64,000 nucleotides of DNA. It comes from Coccinella septempunctata (taxonomy: Eukaryota > Arthropoda > Insecta > Coleoptera > Coccinellidae). The number at the start of each line of letters is the position of its first letter. Within the stretch, counting starts at the first letter, position 1. Positions 43,614 through 53,304 of the stretch are shown here, one piece after another. The notes under the pieces are model-generated. The model saw only the letters and a program-made list of their open reading frames with translations, had not been told where the DNA came from and ran no database searches. Both the position numbers and the translations under genes were made by a program. The stretch spans positions 2,026,501 to 2,090,500 of the forward strand of contig NC_058196.1 in the NCBI RefSeq assembly GCF_907165205.1. The letters are read 5' to 3'.

Positions 43614-43987
43614 TGATGTTTCTTTGGTCGAAACAACACTTGCTTGAAGTTTAGGGCAACTGAACGACCAGACTCAGAACGTTCAAGGGAATGTCTTAAC
43701 TCCACAGTTGCCCAAGAGGTATATTGATCAAACTGAAGATGAATGATGATTTTATTAATTACAATCTAAGCTTATGTACTAAATCGAACAATGACGATAA
43801 CAATAACATTGCCATATTTGGTATTACTGCACTGACGGAGTCCCCGGTTGCATCAATTGTTTCTAGCCAGTCAGCAGATTTCGGTAGATCGACGGCTCGC
43901 TCGGCGTGACCCAGTTTTGTGAATAAGTGGAATTCTCCATATTATTGAACTTGATTATTTTTTAGAATAATGTTCGAATTTCGAACA
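43614..43987 (-). repeat. BEL-2 reverse copy, 5' LTR
   Basis: A 374-bp inverted LTR whose outer end, aatttcgaaca, borders the right ACCG target copy. Confidence 0.92.
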
Positions 43988-44605
43988 ACCGTATCTGAGG
44001 AATACTCTCTCGCTCATTGCGTAGCGAAGGACCTTCGTATGAGCAAAGGAATAGCCAGAGTATTCAGAAATAAATTTGGACGTCAGGAACAACTATTGCG
44101 ATAGCAGCCAAGAATCGGAAAAGTTTTGAAATTGAAGGCTGAAGGTCGGTTCATTTATTACCTAGTCACAAAGCAACATTCCTATCAGAAGCCAACCTAT
44201 CGGAATCTATGGACGGCACTGCATAGCTTGAAAGAAGACCTTCGACGCTTTGGAGTTAGGAAATTAGCTGTACCCAAGCTCGGTTGTGGATTGGACCAGC
44301 TGAATTGGCGAGTTGTGCGAAGCATGCTGGAGGTGGTATTTCAGGGGACTGGTATACGGATCCTGGTGTGCAGTTTCGATCCAAAGCAGGCCAGGGAGCC
44401 TGGAAAAACTGTGGAGTGCTACTTCCATCAGAATGGCTACTGTAGGAATGGTGATGAGTGCAAGTTTCGCCACGGTCCTCGGAGGAATTCACTAAATCTG
44501 TTCTGGGACAGAACAGGCTTAAGGAGGGGACAGTGTAACCAGTTCAGCCCTTGCGGTCGGACCTTTCGAGAACCAGAGCGGTCGAGAGCTTCTAGTCTAG
44601 AATAA
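43988..44605 (+). pseudogene. Gypsy B Pol part 3: TARG1/OARD1-like macrodomain and CCCH zinc finger
   Basis: In frame with the part ending at 39177. The segment SLAHCVAKDLRMSKGIARVF is the ADP-ribose-binding front of a TARG1/OARD1-type macrodomain. IYYLVTKQHSYQKPTY follows, then LAVPKLGCGLDQLNW. The Lys of VTK (44171-44173) and the Asp of GCGLD (44294-44296) align without gaps to the catalytic Lys84 and Asp125 of human TARG1. These enzymes remove ADP-ribose from Glu/Asp side chains. A CCCH finger (C-x7-C-x5-C-x3-H) lies at 44417-44473. A TAG at 44102-44104 is the only stop in the domain. The frame passes through the purine tract and 24 codons into the 3' LTR before stopping at 44603-44605. 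Confidence 0.88.
44518..44533 (+). other. Gypsy B polypurine tract
   Basis: ttaaggaggggacag directly precedes the 3' LTR. It also codes for residues of the Pol C-terminal tail, so primer and protein functions overlap. Confidence 0.75.
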
Positions 44606-44823
44606 CCGCGAAGGTACCTGAATGTTTCCGGCGCCTATATAAGCCCAGCGGAGGAGCAGGTAGGCAAGTACAAGTACAGTTACAGTGCAAGCGACTAGTG
44701 GAAATAAACAAGAGTGGAAATAAATAGTAGTGTAATAGTTAGTTTGTGAGTTATATGTGTATTAAGTGTAAATAAATAATTTCAATAAGTTGGACGTTTT
44801 AATTAAGCGAAGAAAACGTTACA
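44534..44823 (+). repeat. Gypsy B 3' LTR
   Basis: 290 bp with the same ends and TATA box as the 5' LTR. It has a 16-base repeat-like insertion (around 44708) and about ten further bases. The ATAC target copy follows. Confidence 0.95.
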
Positions 44824-44827
44824 ATAC

Positions 44828-44950
44828 CATAAGTCATTATGGTTCTGTACTAGCGGCTCAATTATTTGAGTCAATATGTCAGAATATCTATCTCTTAAGG
44901 GAGAACATTCTTTAAATATTGCAAACATGTGTAGTGTTCTATCTTACCAG
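44828..44950 (-). pseudogene. IS630/Tc1/mariner-type transposase, middle fragment
   Basis: The minus strand reads LTQIIEPLVQNHNDLWY, the stretch just before the QQDGAPPH motif at 32460, plus a more decayed part with YTCLQYLKNVLP in another frame. It is left between gypsy B and the LINE starting at 44951. It links the C-terminal (32240) and N-terminal (51623) parts of one gene. Confidence 0.75.
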
Positions 44951-45249
44951 TTGCTGCTTAGCCTCCGTCGAGTAAACATCGTACGGCAAAACGCTCCGCA
45001 AAGCGAAAGCAAAGAGTACCTGAGTAGACCCACCCGTTGCGTCATCGGTGTACGTGACCAAGCGGCCGTGCGCCGGCAACGCCTAGAGAAAAAGGAATTC
45101 CTGTGTTCCGAAGTGACAATCCGGCCGCCATTGTGCGAAATGTGAAATATCCCGAATTATAACGATAAAAGACGTTCAAAAACCGCGAATTATATAGTGA
45201 ATTAGTGAAAACAGACACGTTACAAGTGAGTTCGGAGGCAGTGACTCTT

Positions 45250-46512
45250 ATGAATCGCGAGTTAGCGAAATCGGTGCAAGATTTGAACACTGAAATTGTG
45301 CAAAAATACATTAAAAAGGCTTCTGAAGCCATGAGTGAATCCGCGATGAGTGCGGATTCGAGACCGCAAGCACCTACAACAAGCGTGAAAAGAAGAAGAA
45401 TAACAGACTCCGAAAACCCGGAGTTCACGCATCCTAAACAAAGGAGCAGGAGGAACTCCCTGACAAGAGCAAAGCCACACCCTGTCACGCTCAGAAACAA
45501 CTATGAACAACTACCAAGGGAGGAAAAAGATGATAGCACCGGACAAACGAGCAGAGTAATTAGAAAGCCCAAAAGACCCCCACCAATAGTAATTCAGGGG
45601 ATCTTCAAAAAGCACCTAAATATCACTATAGTAATTAGAAAAATCATACAAGGGAAATTCCTAATAAAATATAGCAAAAACGCATCAAATATTTACTGCG
45701 ACGACCAGGCCGACCACCAAAAACTGGTAGAATATTTTAAAGGGTGCAAGCAGGAATTCCACACATACACCAACAAAAACGAGAAAAATCGAGCCTTCAC
45801 GTTAAGAGGGCTCGAAACAGAACCGGAAGAAGAGGACATAAAAGAAGAACTAGAGAAGGAGTACAATATACCAGTAAAAGCAGTGCATAAACTAAAAGGC
45901 ACCAGATCCCCGATCTACATGGTCATCACGGACAACACTGTCACCGTGAGGCAGCTCAGCGCTACTGTCAAATCAGTGCTGTTCACAGCCATCAGATGGG
46001 ACAGATACAGTAACAATAAGGAAATCATCCAATGTCACAGATGCCAGAACTGGGGCCACGCAACCTCCAACTGCTACAGGGAGGTCAGGTGCCTCAAATG
46101 TGCAGAAAGGCACAGCACCAAAGAGTGCACAAAACCAAGGGACCTCCCTGCAAAGTGCGCAAACTGCCAGGGAGACCACCCGGCAAACAACATAAATTGC
46201 CCGGCGTACATCGTGGCCCTAGAAAAAAAGCATATGAATATAGCGCTGAGCCAGCCTCCAACAACCCCAATAACCCAATACAGGGAAGCTCCAAAACCTA
46301 CTACCAACGTCTGGGAGGAGAGGAGAAGAGCCGCGGAAGCCACCAAAATGCAGAGCCTTGAAAGGCCACGAAAGGAAGCCCCACCAGATGCAAGCAGGAA
46401 AACAGAAAAGCTAAGTAGTAGTAATATGAATAACTATGACAAACTAATGACATTAGAGAGCGAGCTTGAGAATCTCGGCACATACGTCGACCTAGACAAG
46501 TTTCTCAAGTAA
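45250..46512 (+). CDS. LINE J2 ORF1 (Gag-like), intact, 420 aa
   Basis: I choose the ATG at 45250; the frame is open further upstream from a GTG at 45205, but no ATG is there. A basic N-terminus (KPKRPPPIVIQGIFKKH) is followed by an RNA-binding-like region. Three Cys/His knuckles come next: CHRCQNWGHATSNC, CLKCAERHSTKEC and CANCQGDHPANNINC. A Pro-rich and then acidic tail ends it. This order is typical for jockey ORF1, which binds LINE RNA. It has no stop, unlike ORF2 beside it. Confidence 0.92.
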   Translation: MNRELAKSVQDLNTEIVQKYIKKASEAMSESAMSADSRPQAPTTSVKRRRITDSENPEFTHPKQRSRRNSLTRAKPHPVTLRNNYEQLPREEKDDSTGQTSRVIRKPKRPPPIVIQGIFKKHLNITIVIRKIIQGKFLIKYSKNASNIYCDDQADHQKLVEYFKGCKQEFHTYTNKNEKNRAFTLRGLETEPEEEDIKEELEKEYNIPVKAVHKLKGTRSPIYMVITDNTVTVRQLSATVKSVLFTAIRWDRYSNNKEIIQCHRCQNWGHATSNCYREVRCLKCAERHSTKECTKPRDLPAKCANCQGDHPANNINCPAYIVALEKKHMNIALSQPPTTPITQYREAPKPTTNVWEERRRAAEATKMQSLERPRKEAPPDASRKTEKLSSSNMNNYDKLMTLESELENLGTYVDLDKFLK

Positions 46513-46603
46513 ATACTTATCCTCAACGAAAAACTCAGAAATAGTAAAACCGAATCAGAGAGACTGCATTTAATGTTCAATTACTTCCAAAACGCCAGAA
46601 ACA

Positions 46604-49016
46604 ATGTCTAGGCTCAAACTCGCTCAGTGGAATTCCAATGGTGTGCTCCGTAAACACCTCGAGATATCAAATTTCATCCTTTGCAACAAAATCGACATTT
46701 TGTTGCTTAACGAAACAAGATTGAAAGCATCGGATAAATTTTATATCAGAGGGTATAATGTTGAAGGGGAAGATCGCTCGAATGACACCGCTCACGGAGG
46801 TGTCGCTCTAGTCATAAGGAACAGTATCAGTATACAAGACTCCCCAGAACAAATTGCACAGTAGAGAACCTCTCAATAAACCTCCCCGGCAACCTGAAAA
46901 TCACCGTCATCTACAATAGCCCTAGTAACAAAATTACAACAAACTGTCTCCGAAGCCTCCTTCGGCAAAATAACACCCTCGTTGTCGGGGACTTCAACAG
47001 CAGGCATGAATTTTGGAATTGTCTCACGCGGAATACTAACGGTCTTACCCTCAAGAGTTATCTCGAAAATAATGCAAACATAAGCATACATGTACCGGAC
47101 CGAGCCACTCACTACCCCTCCAACAACTCCACCCCATCCACAATAGACTTGGCCCTCTCCAAAGGTGTAAACAACGTATCAGGCCTCCACTCAAGTTTTC
47201 AACTCCATTCCGATCACAACCCAGTCATCTTCAGCATAGAGCTCGACCAGTCGGACTGCTTCACAGAAAAACTGGTATTCAACTACACCACAACCGATTG
47301 AAAAACGTTTAGAAGTATCCTGGATTTCCGTATCACCATCAACAATAACATAATATCTCCAGACCTCATCGAGGAGGAAATAACTAAACTCACGAACGCT
47401 ATTCAATTCCCCCGGGAACAAACCACCCTCAAATCCCCAGTCAAAGAAAGACTCGACAAACTGCCCCCCCACATCATCGGCCTCATAAAATTCCGTAACA
47501 AAACCCGCAAAAGATGGCAAACAAACAGGCTTGCCCCAGACCAAACCCTCCTCAAACATCTCAACAAGGAGATTGAAGTCGAACTCGTCCAACACAGAAA
47601 CATTCTATGGGAGGAAAAACTATCCAAACTAAACCCCCAAGACAATTCTCTATGGAGAACGACCAAGCAGTACACCAGCAAGTTCAAACCCATCCCCGAA
47701 TCAAAAGACAACACAAACACATACTCTTCTGAAGCGGAAAAAGCTGAAATCTTCTCTGAAGCGTTCGAATCCGCCCACAACATCCCCCAAACCCTCGATG
47801 AGGATCAGAGAAACATACACCAATCGGTTCACTCATTCTTATCCAATTTTCGCCCCCACAAGCCAAGTCTTCCCTATCTCACAAATCCAACGGAAATACA
47901 CAATATTATCCGACAAATCCCCAACAGAAAGGCTCCCGGTCTTGACGAGGTGGACAACAGACTCATCAAAAATCTATCGAGGAACGCCATTGTACAACTT
48001 AATTATATCACTAACGCGATCATCACGCTACAACACTGGCCAACGGTTTGGAAATCGGCAGTCGTAGCCCCCATTCCGAAAGCGGGTAAGAGTCGAACTT
48101 CTCCGTCAAACTATAGACCGATAAGTTTGTTGTCTAACCTCAACAAGATCGTCGAAAAGGTATTACTGGCCAAAATAAAAATCGCCACCAAAAGGGCGAA
48201 AATATCCGACCCCGAGCAGTTCGGATTTAAAGAGAAACACAGCGCCACCCACCAAATATGCAGGGTGGTAACCGATATAATCAACAAATATAACGAACTG
48301 AATCACACCGTAATGCTACTCCTCGACATCGAGAAAGCATTCGACAAAGTGGTTCGAAGGCCTCATATATAAAATGATACGCCTAGGTTTCCCCGACTTT
48401 CTAGTATTCTAGTCAAATTAACATACTCCTATCTAACCAATAGGAGCTTCAAAGTGAAAGTTGGTAATGCCTTTTCGAACTCGAAAAACATCCGAGCAGG
48501 AGTAATACAGGGATCGGTACTTGGACCTAGATTATTCAATATTTATGTCCAAGACATTCCAAAAAATGCTACAACAAAACTAGCCCTCTTCGCAGATGAT
48601 ACTGCTATCTATGCACAGTCAAGCTGCGCTGAACTGGCTAACACCGAGATAAAAAACCATTTTGAAATCCTACAGAAATATTTCGACAAATGGAAAATAA
48701 AACTCAACGAGAATAAGACCGAACAAATAGTATTCAGCAGACGAGTCAATGACAAAATAATCCAAACCCCCCTCACCATCAACAACACCCAAATCGCCCC
48801 CAAAAACTCTGTCAAATATCTAGGAGTCGAACTCGACAGTAGGTTAAATTTCCATAAACACATTAAATCGTCACTTAGCAAAGCCTACTTGGCAAAGAAA
48901 AACCTATTCCCTCTACTGTGCAAAAAATCCAAACTGTTAACCCGAAACAAGAGACTGATATATACGTCAGTCATCAGACCCCTAATATCTTACGCGGCAC
49001 CTGCCTTTTGCCATCT
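46604..49016 (+). pseudogene. LINE J2 ORF2 part 1: endonuclease and RT
   Basis: The ATG at 46604 opens an APE-type endonuclease (RLKLAQWNSNGVLRKHLE, LLNETRLK). A one-base loss near 46828, shown by comparison with the copy at 50496, shifts the frame, which goes on as TVENLSINLPGN, VGDFNSRHEFWN and LHSDHNPVIFSI. A TGA at about 47299-47301 and a frame break near 48350 follow. RT marks are SNYRPISLLSNLNKIVEKV, LLLDIEKAFDKV, GVIQGSVLGPRLF and FADD at 48589-48600. A DNA transposon interrupts it after APAFCHL. Confidence 0.9.
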
Positions 49017-49819
49017 AAAGCCGGCCACAGACACAGAGAGAAGACGGCGTGCAACATGCAAAGAATGACAACCATCAACTTTCGCACTTATTGCCCACAC
49101 ACATGAGAGAAAAGAACGCGGAATAATGCGAGAATTCGTCTGTTCGAAAATGTCATCAGTGGGAGATGAGGAATATTTTCTGATGGCAGTGGCGCACGCT
49201 TGTTTGGTGAAAAAGAAGCAATTGAAGTCGCTTCGAGAGAGGAAACTTCATTCTCTCCTGCGCCTGATCGTTTGGATTCCAATACTTTTTTGAATTCCCG
49301 TCGGAAACCACCACGAAGGGTGTTAATTTTTGATTTTACCGATTCAGCTGTTGAGGATTTTTCAACATCTTTCAACTTAGCAAGTAAGACATTATATGGG
49401 TAATTCTTCTTCGATCGGTCCATATATTCTTTCGATTTTGTTTTCCACAAAGATGGGAAGGACCTATAAATTTCTATGAACTCCATCTCCAGGAATTCGC
49501 GGGAGAGATTTCTTAGGTCCGACATCGTCCTTGGTGCATTTCGAGCCGAAACAGTATTGAAGACTGAAGCTGCAGCTGCTCGATTCGATTTGTTGTATGT
49601 TTATTGCCTACTGCACTGGTGTAGAAGTCCGTTCGTCCATAAAATCGGCTACACACGGACGTTCATGCTACGCGCAACATGCAATTTTTCAGGATGGTTC
49701 GGAAGAGATGAATGACGGACAACATGCAACATTCATATTCATGCCCACACACGAGCGTTGATGGTTGTCATTCTTTGCATGTTGCACGCCGTCTTCTCTC
49801 TGTGTCTGTGGCCGGCTTT
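49017..49819. mobile_element. Non-autonomous DNA transposon, probably PIF/Harbinger, with a MADF gene remnant
   Basis: Perfect 63-bp inverted ends lie at 49017-49079 and 49757-49819 (aaagccggccacagacacag outward). It sits in LINE ORF2, which resumes at 49820. I see no clear target duplication; PIF/Harbinger should leave three bases. The interior codes on the minus strand for a MADF-type DNA-binding domain, which many Harbinger elements carry beside their transposase. Confidence 0.8.
49088..49525 (-). CDS. MADF-domain protein of the DNA transposon, probably truncated
   Basis: The minus-strand ATG at 49525 gives 145 residues. EFIEIYRSFPSLWKTKSKEY and KSKINTLRGGFRREFKKVLE match the MADF fold, a Myb-like DNA-binding domain. 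The C-terminal third looks like random read-through into the terminal region. In PIF/Harbinger such proteins help bring transposase to the DNA. No transposase gene is here. The domain is complete enough to bind DNA, but expression is unknown. Confidence 0.7.
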   Translation of the reverse strand: MSDLRNLSREFLEMEFIEIYRSFPSLWKTKSKEYMDRSKKNYPYNVLLAKLKDVEKSSTAESVKSKINTLRGGFRREFKKVLESKRSGAGENEVSSLEATSIASFSPNKRAPLPSENIPHLPLMTFSNRRILALFRVLFSHVCGQ

Positions 49820-50101
49820 CGACCGTCTCCCATGAGACCGTTGCAAAACTTCCAGAACAAAGTCCTCCGTATCATAACGGATAAACCTCTCTACACGAGA
49901 ATCACGCAACTCCATGAGGAGACGGACCTGCCTACGGTCAGGGAATTTTTCGACCACGTTTCCTCCAATTTTTATGAAAAACAGTGTCAGGCGAGCGAGC
50001 TGACCAAAAACATTATCAAAACGAGGTTACAAAATTTGAAACCACATAGCCCCCACCCTCTCCCCTACCAATTCCTCCCCATCTTCCAAAAACCCCTATA
50101 A
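49820..50101 (+). pseudogene. LINE J2 ORF2 part 2: C-terminus
   Basis: It resumes ORF2 with MRPLQNFQNKVLRIITDKPL, LHEETDLPTVREFFDHVS and a Pro-rich end to a stop at 50099-50101. This is the usual jockey RT C-terminal tail. Upstream in-frame codons belong to the DNA transposon. Confidence 0.88.
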
Positions 50102-50494
50102 CCTTCCTATCCCCCTTACATAACCGTCAAAATGGACGACTACTACTGAAAAGCTTTTCTGTTTTCAGGCCAAAACATCACACAGTCATCATTGGACCGA
50201 TGCGAACTATGAACGAGACGCCATAGCGAACGGCGCACTCAGGACACTCCCTCAGTGATCTCCGACCAACCACAAGGGTTAGGACCCGCCAGATGGATGT
50301 GACGAATTGCAGGGGGAGGGCCCAGACGCGCCCAGCCAATGGCGCTCGAGCAGAACGCGTATTCGGTCCAATAACGTGATCGAAATATGCATTGTAAATA
50401 TTTCAAAGCTGTACATATCACCAAACTGTAAATATTGTAATTCTGTATATACTGTATCGTGAACCCTGTAAATAATGTAAATATGTGCAAAAAC
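50102..50494 (+). other. LINE J2 3' untranslated region
   Basis: About 390 bases with the repeated word tgtaaat near 50394-50480 and no long poly(A). It ends where a second copy of the ORF2 start begins. Confidence 0.65.
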
Positions 50495-51622
50495 TATGTC
50501 TAGGCTCAAACTCGCTCAGTGGAATTCCAATGGTGTGCTCCGTAAACACCTCGAGATATCAAATTTCATCCTTTGCAACAAAATCGACATTTTGTTGCTT
50601 AACGAAACAAGATTGAAAGCATCGGATAAATTTTATATCAGAGGGTATAATGTTGAAAGGGAAGATCGCTCGAATGACACCGCTCACGGAGGTGTCGCTC
50701 TAGTCATAAGGAACAGTATCAAGTATACATAACGTGACCAGACGTCCCGTTTTGAACGGGACTGTCCCGTTTTTTGACTTCTTGTCCCGGTGTCCCCGAA
50801 CTGAACTCCGGGACGCAAAATTGTCCCGTTTTCGAAAACCGCGCTAAAATTAAAGAGCTGGCCGGTGAATATCTGGAACAGTGGACTTGCTTCCTTACCA
50901 AAGAAATGGAGATATTTTATTGGGTAGATTTTAAAAAATTACCCTCCTGGATATATTAATTGAGAAGGAAAATATTGACTCTAATAAAGATTCAGAAGTT
51001 TTTGACTGATTTTCATTGATTTCAAGCTATGTACATCACAGAGCAAAAAATAATTCAATGAAATAATTTAAATGTTTCCACGGAAACTCGTTGGGTGGTA
51101 TTCAAACATTTTCACACAAACATCTTCGGCATGAAAACTTTAGGAAAGGGAGTCTATTATCTAAGCAAATTCCAGTTCCAAAGACGATGTTGATAACTAA
51201 GGTGAATACAGAAAAAACGTGCCAAGAGTTCCACTCTTACTTAGAATCATCACAAGCAGTATTGAAGGAAATTTGTTACCCTGATAAATATAAATACATC
51301 TGAACATTTGGGAAATGTTTGTATTTTCAATACCAATACCTAATAGTTTATTTTCTTAAATAAATTAATTTTTCTTCATCGGATACCCGTTATATATACA
51401 TAATACATAATATTGACCCAGATAAACCAGTGTCCCGTTTTGAGTCAGAAAATAAATGGTCACGTTAAGTATACAAGACTCCCCAGAACAAATTGCACAG
51501 TAGAGAACCTTTCAATAAACCTCCCCGGCAACCTAAAAATCACTGTCATCTACAACAGCTCTAGTAACAGAATAACAACAAGCTGTCTCCGAAGCCTCCT
51601 TCGGCAAAATCATCCCATCATG
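50495..51622 (+). mobile_element. LINE J2 copy 3: ORF2 start only, interrupted by a hAT element
   Basis: From the ORF2 ATG (50496) it repeats copy 2 almost exactly (one amino-acid change visible, GEDRS to REDRS) up to CGGCAAAAT at about 51620. A hAT element lies at 50730-51467. It keeps the base lost in copy 2 and so preserves the original endonuclease frame. Both ends are abrupt, and the right end runs into the transposase gene. Confidence 0.85.
50730..51467. mobile_element. Non-autonomous hAT element 2
   Basis: Inverted ends TAACGTGACCA (50730) and TGGTCACGTTA (ending 51467) are flanked by AGTATACA at 50722-50729 and 51468-51475, an 8-bp duplication. The uninterrupted target is seen once in copy 2 at about 46830. 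Near the left end gtcccgttttgaacgggac forms a hairpin. A 60-codon frame at 50774-50959 may be a transposase scrap; I cannot confirm it. Confidence 0.92.
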
Positions 51623-52255
51623 AATGTGAACATCGAGAATTGCATTATTTTTGATGGCGCAAAAAACATTGAAACTTCAGGTCTCTTGAAAGTTCCATTG
51701 TCTGAAGTGGTGGTTGTTCTCTTCATCCCAATAATGACTGTTATGCCTATTGAAAGAACCATTCTTTGTTAATTTAGATTCATCTGTCCAAATTATACAG
51801 TCCAAAAAGTTTTCATTCTCTTGAAATCGAATCATCATAGCTTCGCAAAACTCTGTTCTCCTGACGAAATCAGTTTCCTTCAAATGCTGTACCCTATTGA
51901 ATTTATATGGGTGCATTTTATGTTTTTTTAATATTCTCCAAACACTCGATTGAGATAATCCCAGATCAATCTCGGCATCTTTGAGAGAATTTTGAGGATT
52001 CACACGAAAATATGCAAGAACTGTAATTTCGTTGTTCTCATCTTCTACTACACTTTTTTCTCTGTGTATAGTTTTCTTAACGAAAGATCCGACATTTCTC
52101 AAGTTTGTCATGGTTCTGTTAATGGTATCTCTCGTTGGTCTGGGTCGGTCAGGAAACCTCTCAATGAACAGTCGAATCGTTCTATCTACAACTTTATTAC
52201 ATTCTCCATGAAGTAGAATGAGATTTAAATAATCTTCATTGGTAAAATTAGGCAT
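51623..52255 (-). pseudogene. IS630/Tc1/mariner-type transposase, N-terminal and central part
   Basis: The ATG at 52255 opens MPNFTNEDYLNLILLHGECN, a DUF4817-like helix-turn-helix region. A second HTH follows (LGLSQSSVWRILKKHKMHPY). The first catalytic Asp is in IIWTDESKLTKNGSFNRHN. A TGA at about plus-strand 51674-51676 follows, and the frame continues as SFNVFCAIKNNAILDVHIHDG to the LINE junction. The rest of the gene is at 44828-44950 and 32240-32460. The family cuts and pastes at TA. Except for the TGA this part is well kept. Confidence 0.88.
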
Positions 52256-53304
52256 AGTGATCGATTTTATAACTTAATACGAATTATCACCAAATTAATA
52301 GTAAACACAAAATGCTACTGAATAAAGAGGAATTTGGCAGATGTAATTAATGATATCTATCATTAAAAAAAAAGAATGTAAAATATGGTAAGTTTTTGCA
52401 TATGGTTCATAAGGAATTATTTATTTATCACTGGAGAGAAAACCGATGGCCGATTAGTTGAAATAAAGAGGTTTCCGATACAAATTCGAATCAAAATTCG
52501 CCATCTATTTAGGAACAACCTGTAACTTTTTTCTCTTGCATATTAGGGTAGTAAAATCTAAAACATAGTTTAAGTAACAGTTCCTGAAAATTTCATCTTT
52601 TTGGCGTGAAGGGAAAAGAAATAGCTGAAAATTCAATACGAAAAACAGTTTTTTGTGAATAACTCAGAAAATATCCACTTTAGGGCAAGGGTGTGATGCA
52701 TACACTCACAATATTTTTTAACGTAGATTCAATATCTGCCATAAAAAAATGGGGTTCTAATTTGAAAAAATTGATTTTTCACGATTTTGTCATCCCTAAC
52801 TTTGAAAGCGATTTTTCCACCCCCTGTATCATGCAAGTGGATACATCAATCTTACATCTTGAAAAATCCCAAAAATGAAAATTTTCCATCCAAAAACCTC
52901 GAAGTTATTCTTGTTTCAGCGGAGCTCTATTTTCGATTTTTTTTTCGAATTTTCCCGCTCAGAGAGAATTTTCCAACCAAAACTGAAAAATGTTACATCA
53001 AAATAACTTGAAATTTTCTAAGGAATCTATTTCTGCAATAAAAAAATGGTGTTCTAATTTGAAAAACGGAAGTTGACGTCATTTCCGGAAAAACCGGAGA
53101 TGCTCATGCCTTGAAAATATTTTAGATTTCATCAGCATCGTGAAATACTTATAAGTGCTGAATTTCATGAAAATACGTTCAGTAGTTTCCCGTATAAATA
53201 TGGGTGAGGTTCCTCGTGAAAGACCCTGTATGCACATTCGCGCTGCGCAACTGAAGCAAACAATGAAATCGAATCCCATCTCAAAATATATATATATATA
53301 TATA
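52256..53304. other. Non-coding AT-rich region
   Basis: No gene is seen. At about 53212-53232 the minus strand reads catacagggtctttcacgag, nearly the same as a motif at 63908-63925, a common end sequence of insect DNA transposons. A (TA)n tract lies at about 53287-53304. Confidence 0.5.

Larger units (their letters stand above)
39178..43987. mobile_element. Inverted dimer of internally deleted BEL elements
   Basis: The order is LTR, leader, short ORF, LTR on the plus strand (39178-41894), then AAAAA, then LTR, short ORF, leader, LTR on the minus strand (41900-43987). ACCG at 39174-39177 and 43988-43991 flanks the whole, so it entered gypsy B as a unit. Both outer ends are U3 starts (TGTTCGAA…). 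Each half has a different internal deletion. Neither half encodes an enzyme. Confidence 0.93.
32465..44823 (+). mobile_element. Ty3/gypsy retrotransposon B with a macrodomain, carrying nested insertions
   Basis: LTRs at 32465-32729 and 44534-44823 share TGTAACC…CGTTACA ends. ATAC flanks the whole as a 4-bp target duplication. Gag, a -1 frameshift signal, Pol (protease, RT, RNase H, integrase), a macrodomain and a CCCH finger lie between them. Two later insertions, a solo LTR (37506-38896) and an inverted BEL pair (39178-43987), interrupt Pol. Apart from these, one small frameshift and one TAG damage it. The LTRs differ by about four substitutions and two short indels, so it is older than the BEL at 14000. 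Confidence 0.95.
44951..50494 (+). mobile_element. Jockey-type LINE (family J2) copy 2, nearly full length
   Basis: A 5' leader shared with copy 1, an intact ORF1, a damaged ORF2 and a 3' leader follow in order. A DNA transposon with 63-bp inverted ends (49017-49819) sits in ORF2. The LINE lies inside the transposase gene whose parts are at 44828-44950 and 51623-52255. I cannot identify a target duplication. Confidence 0.85.
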
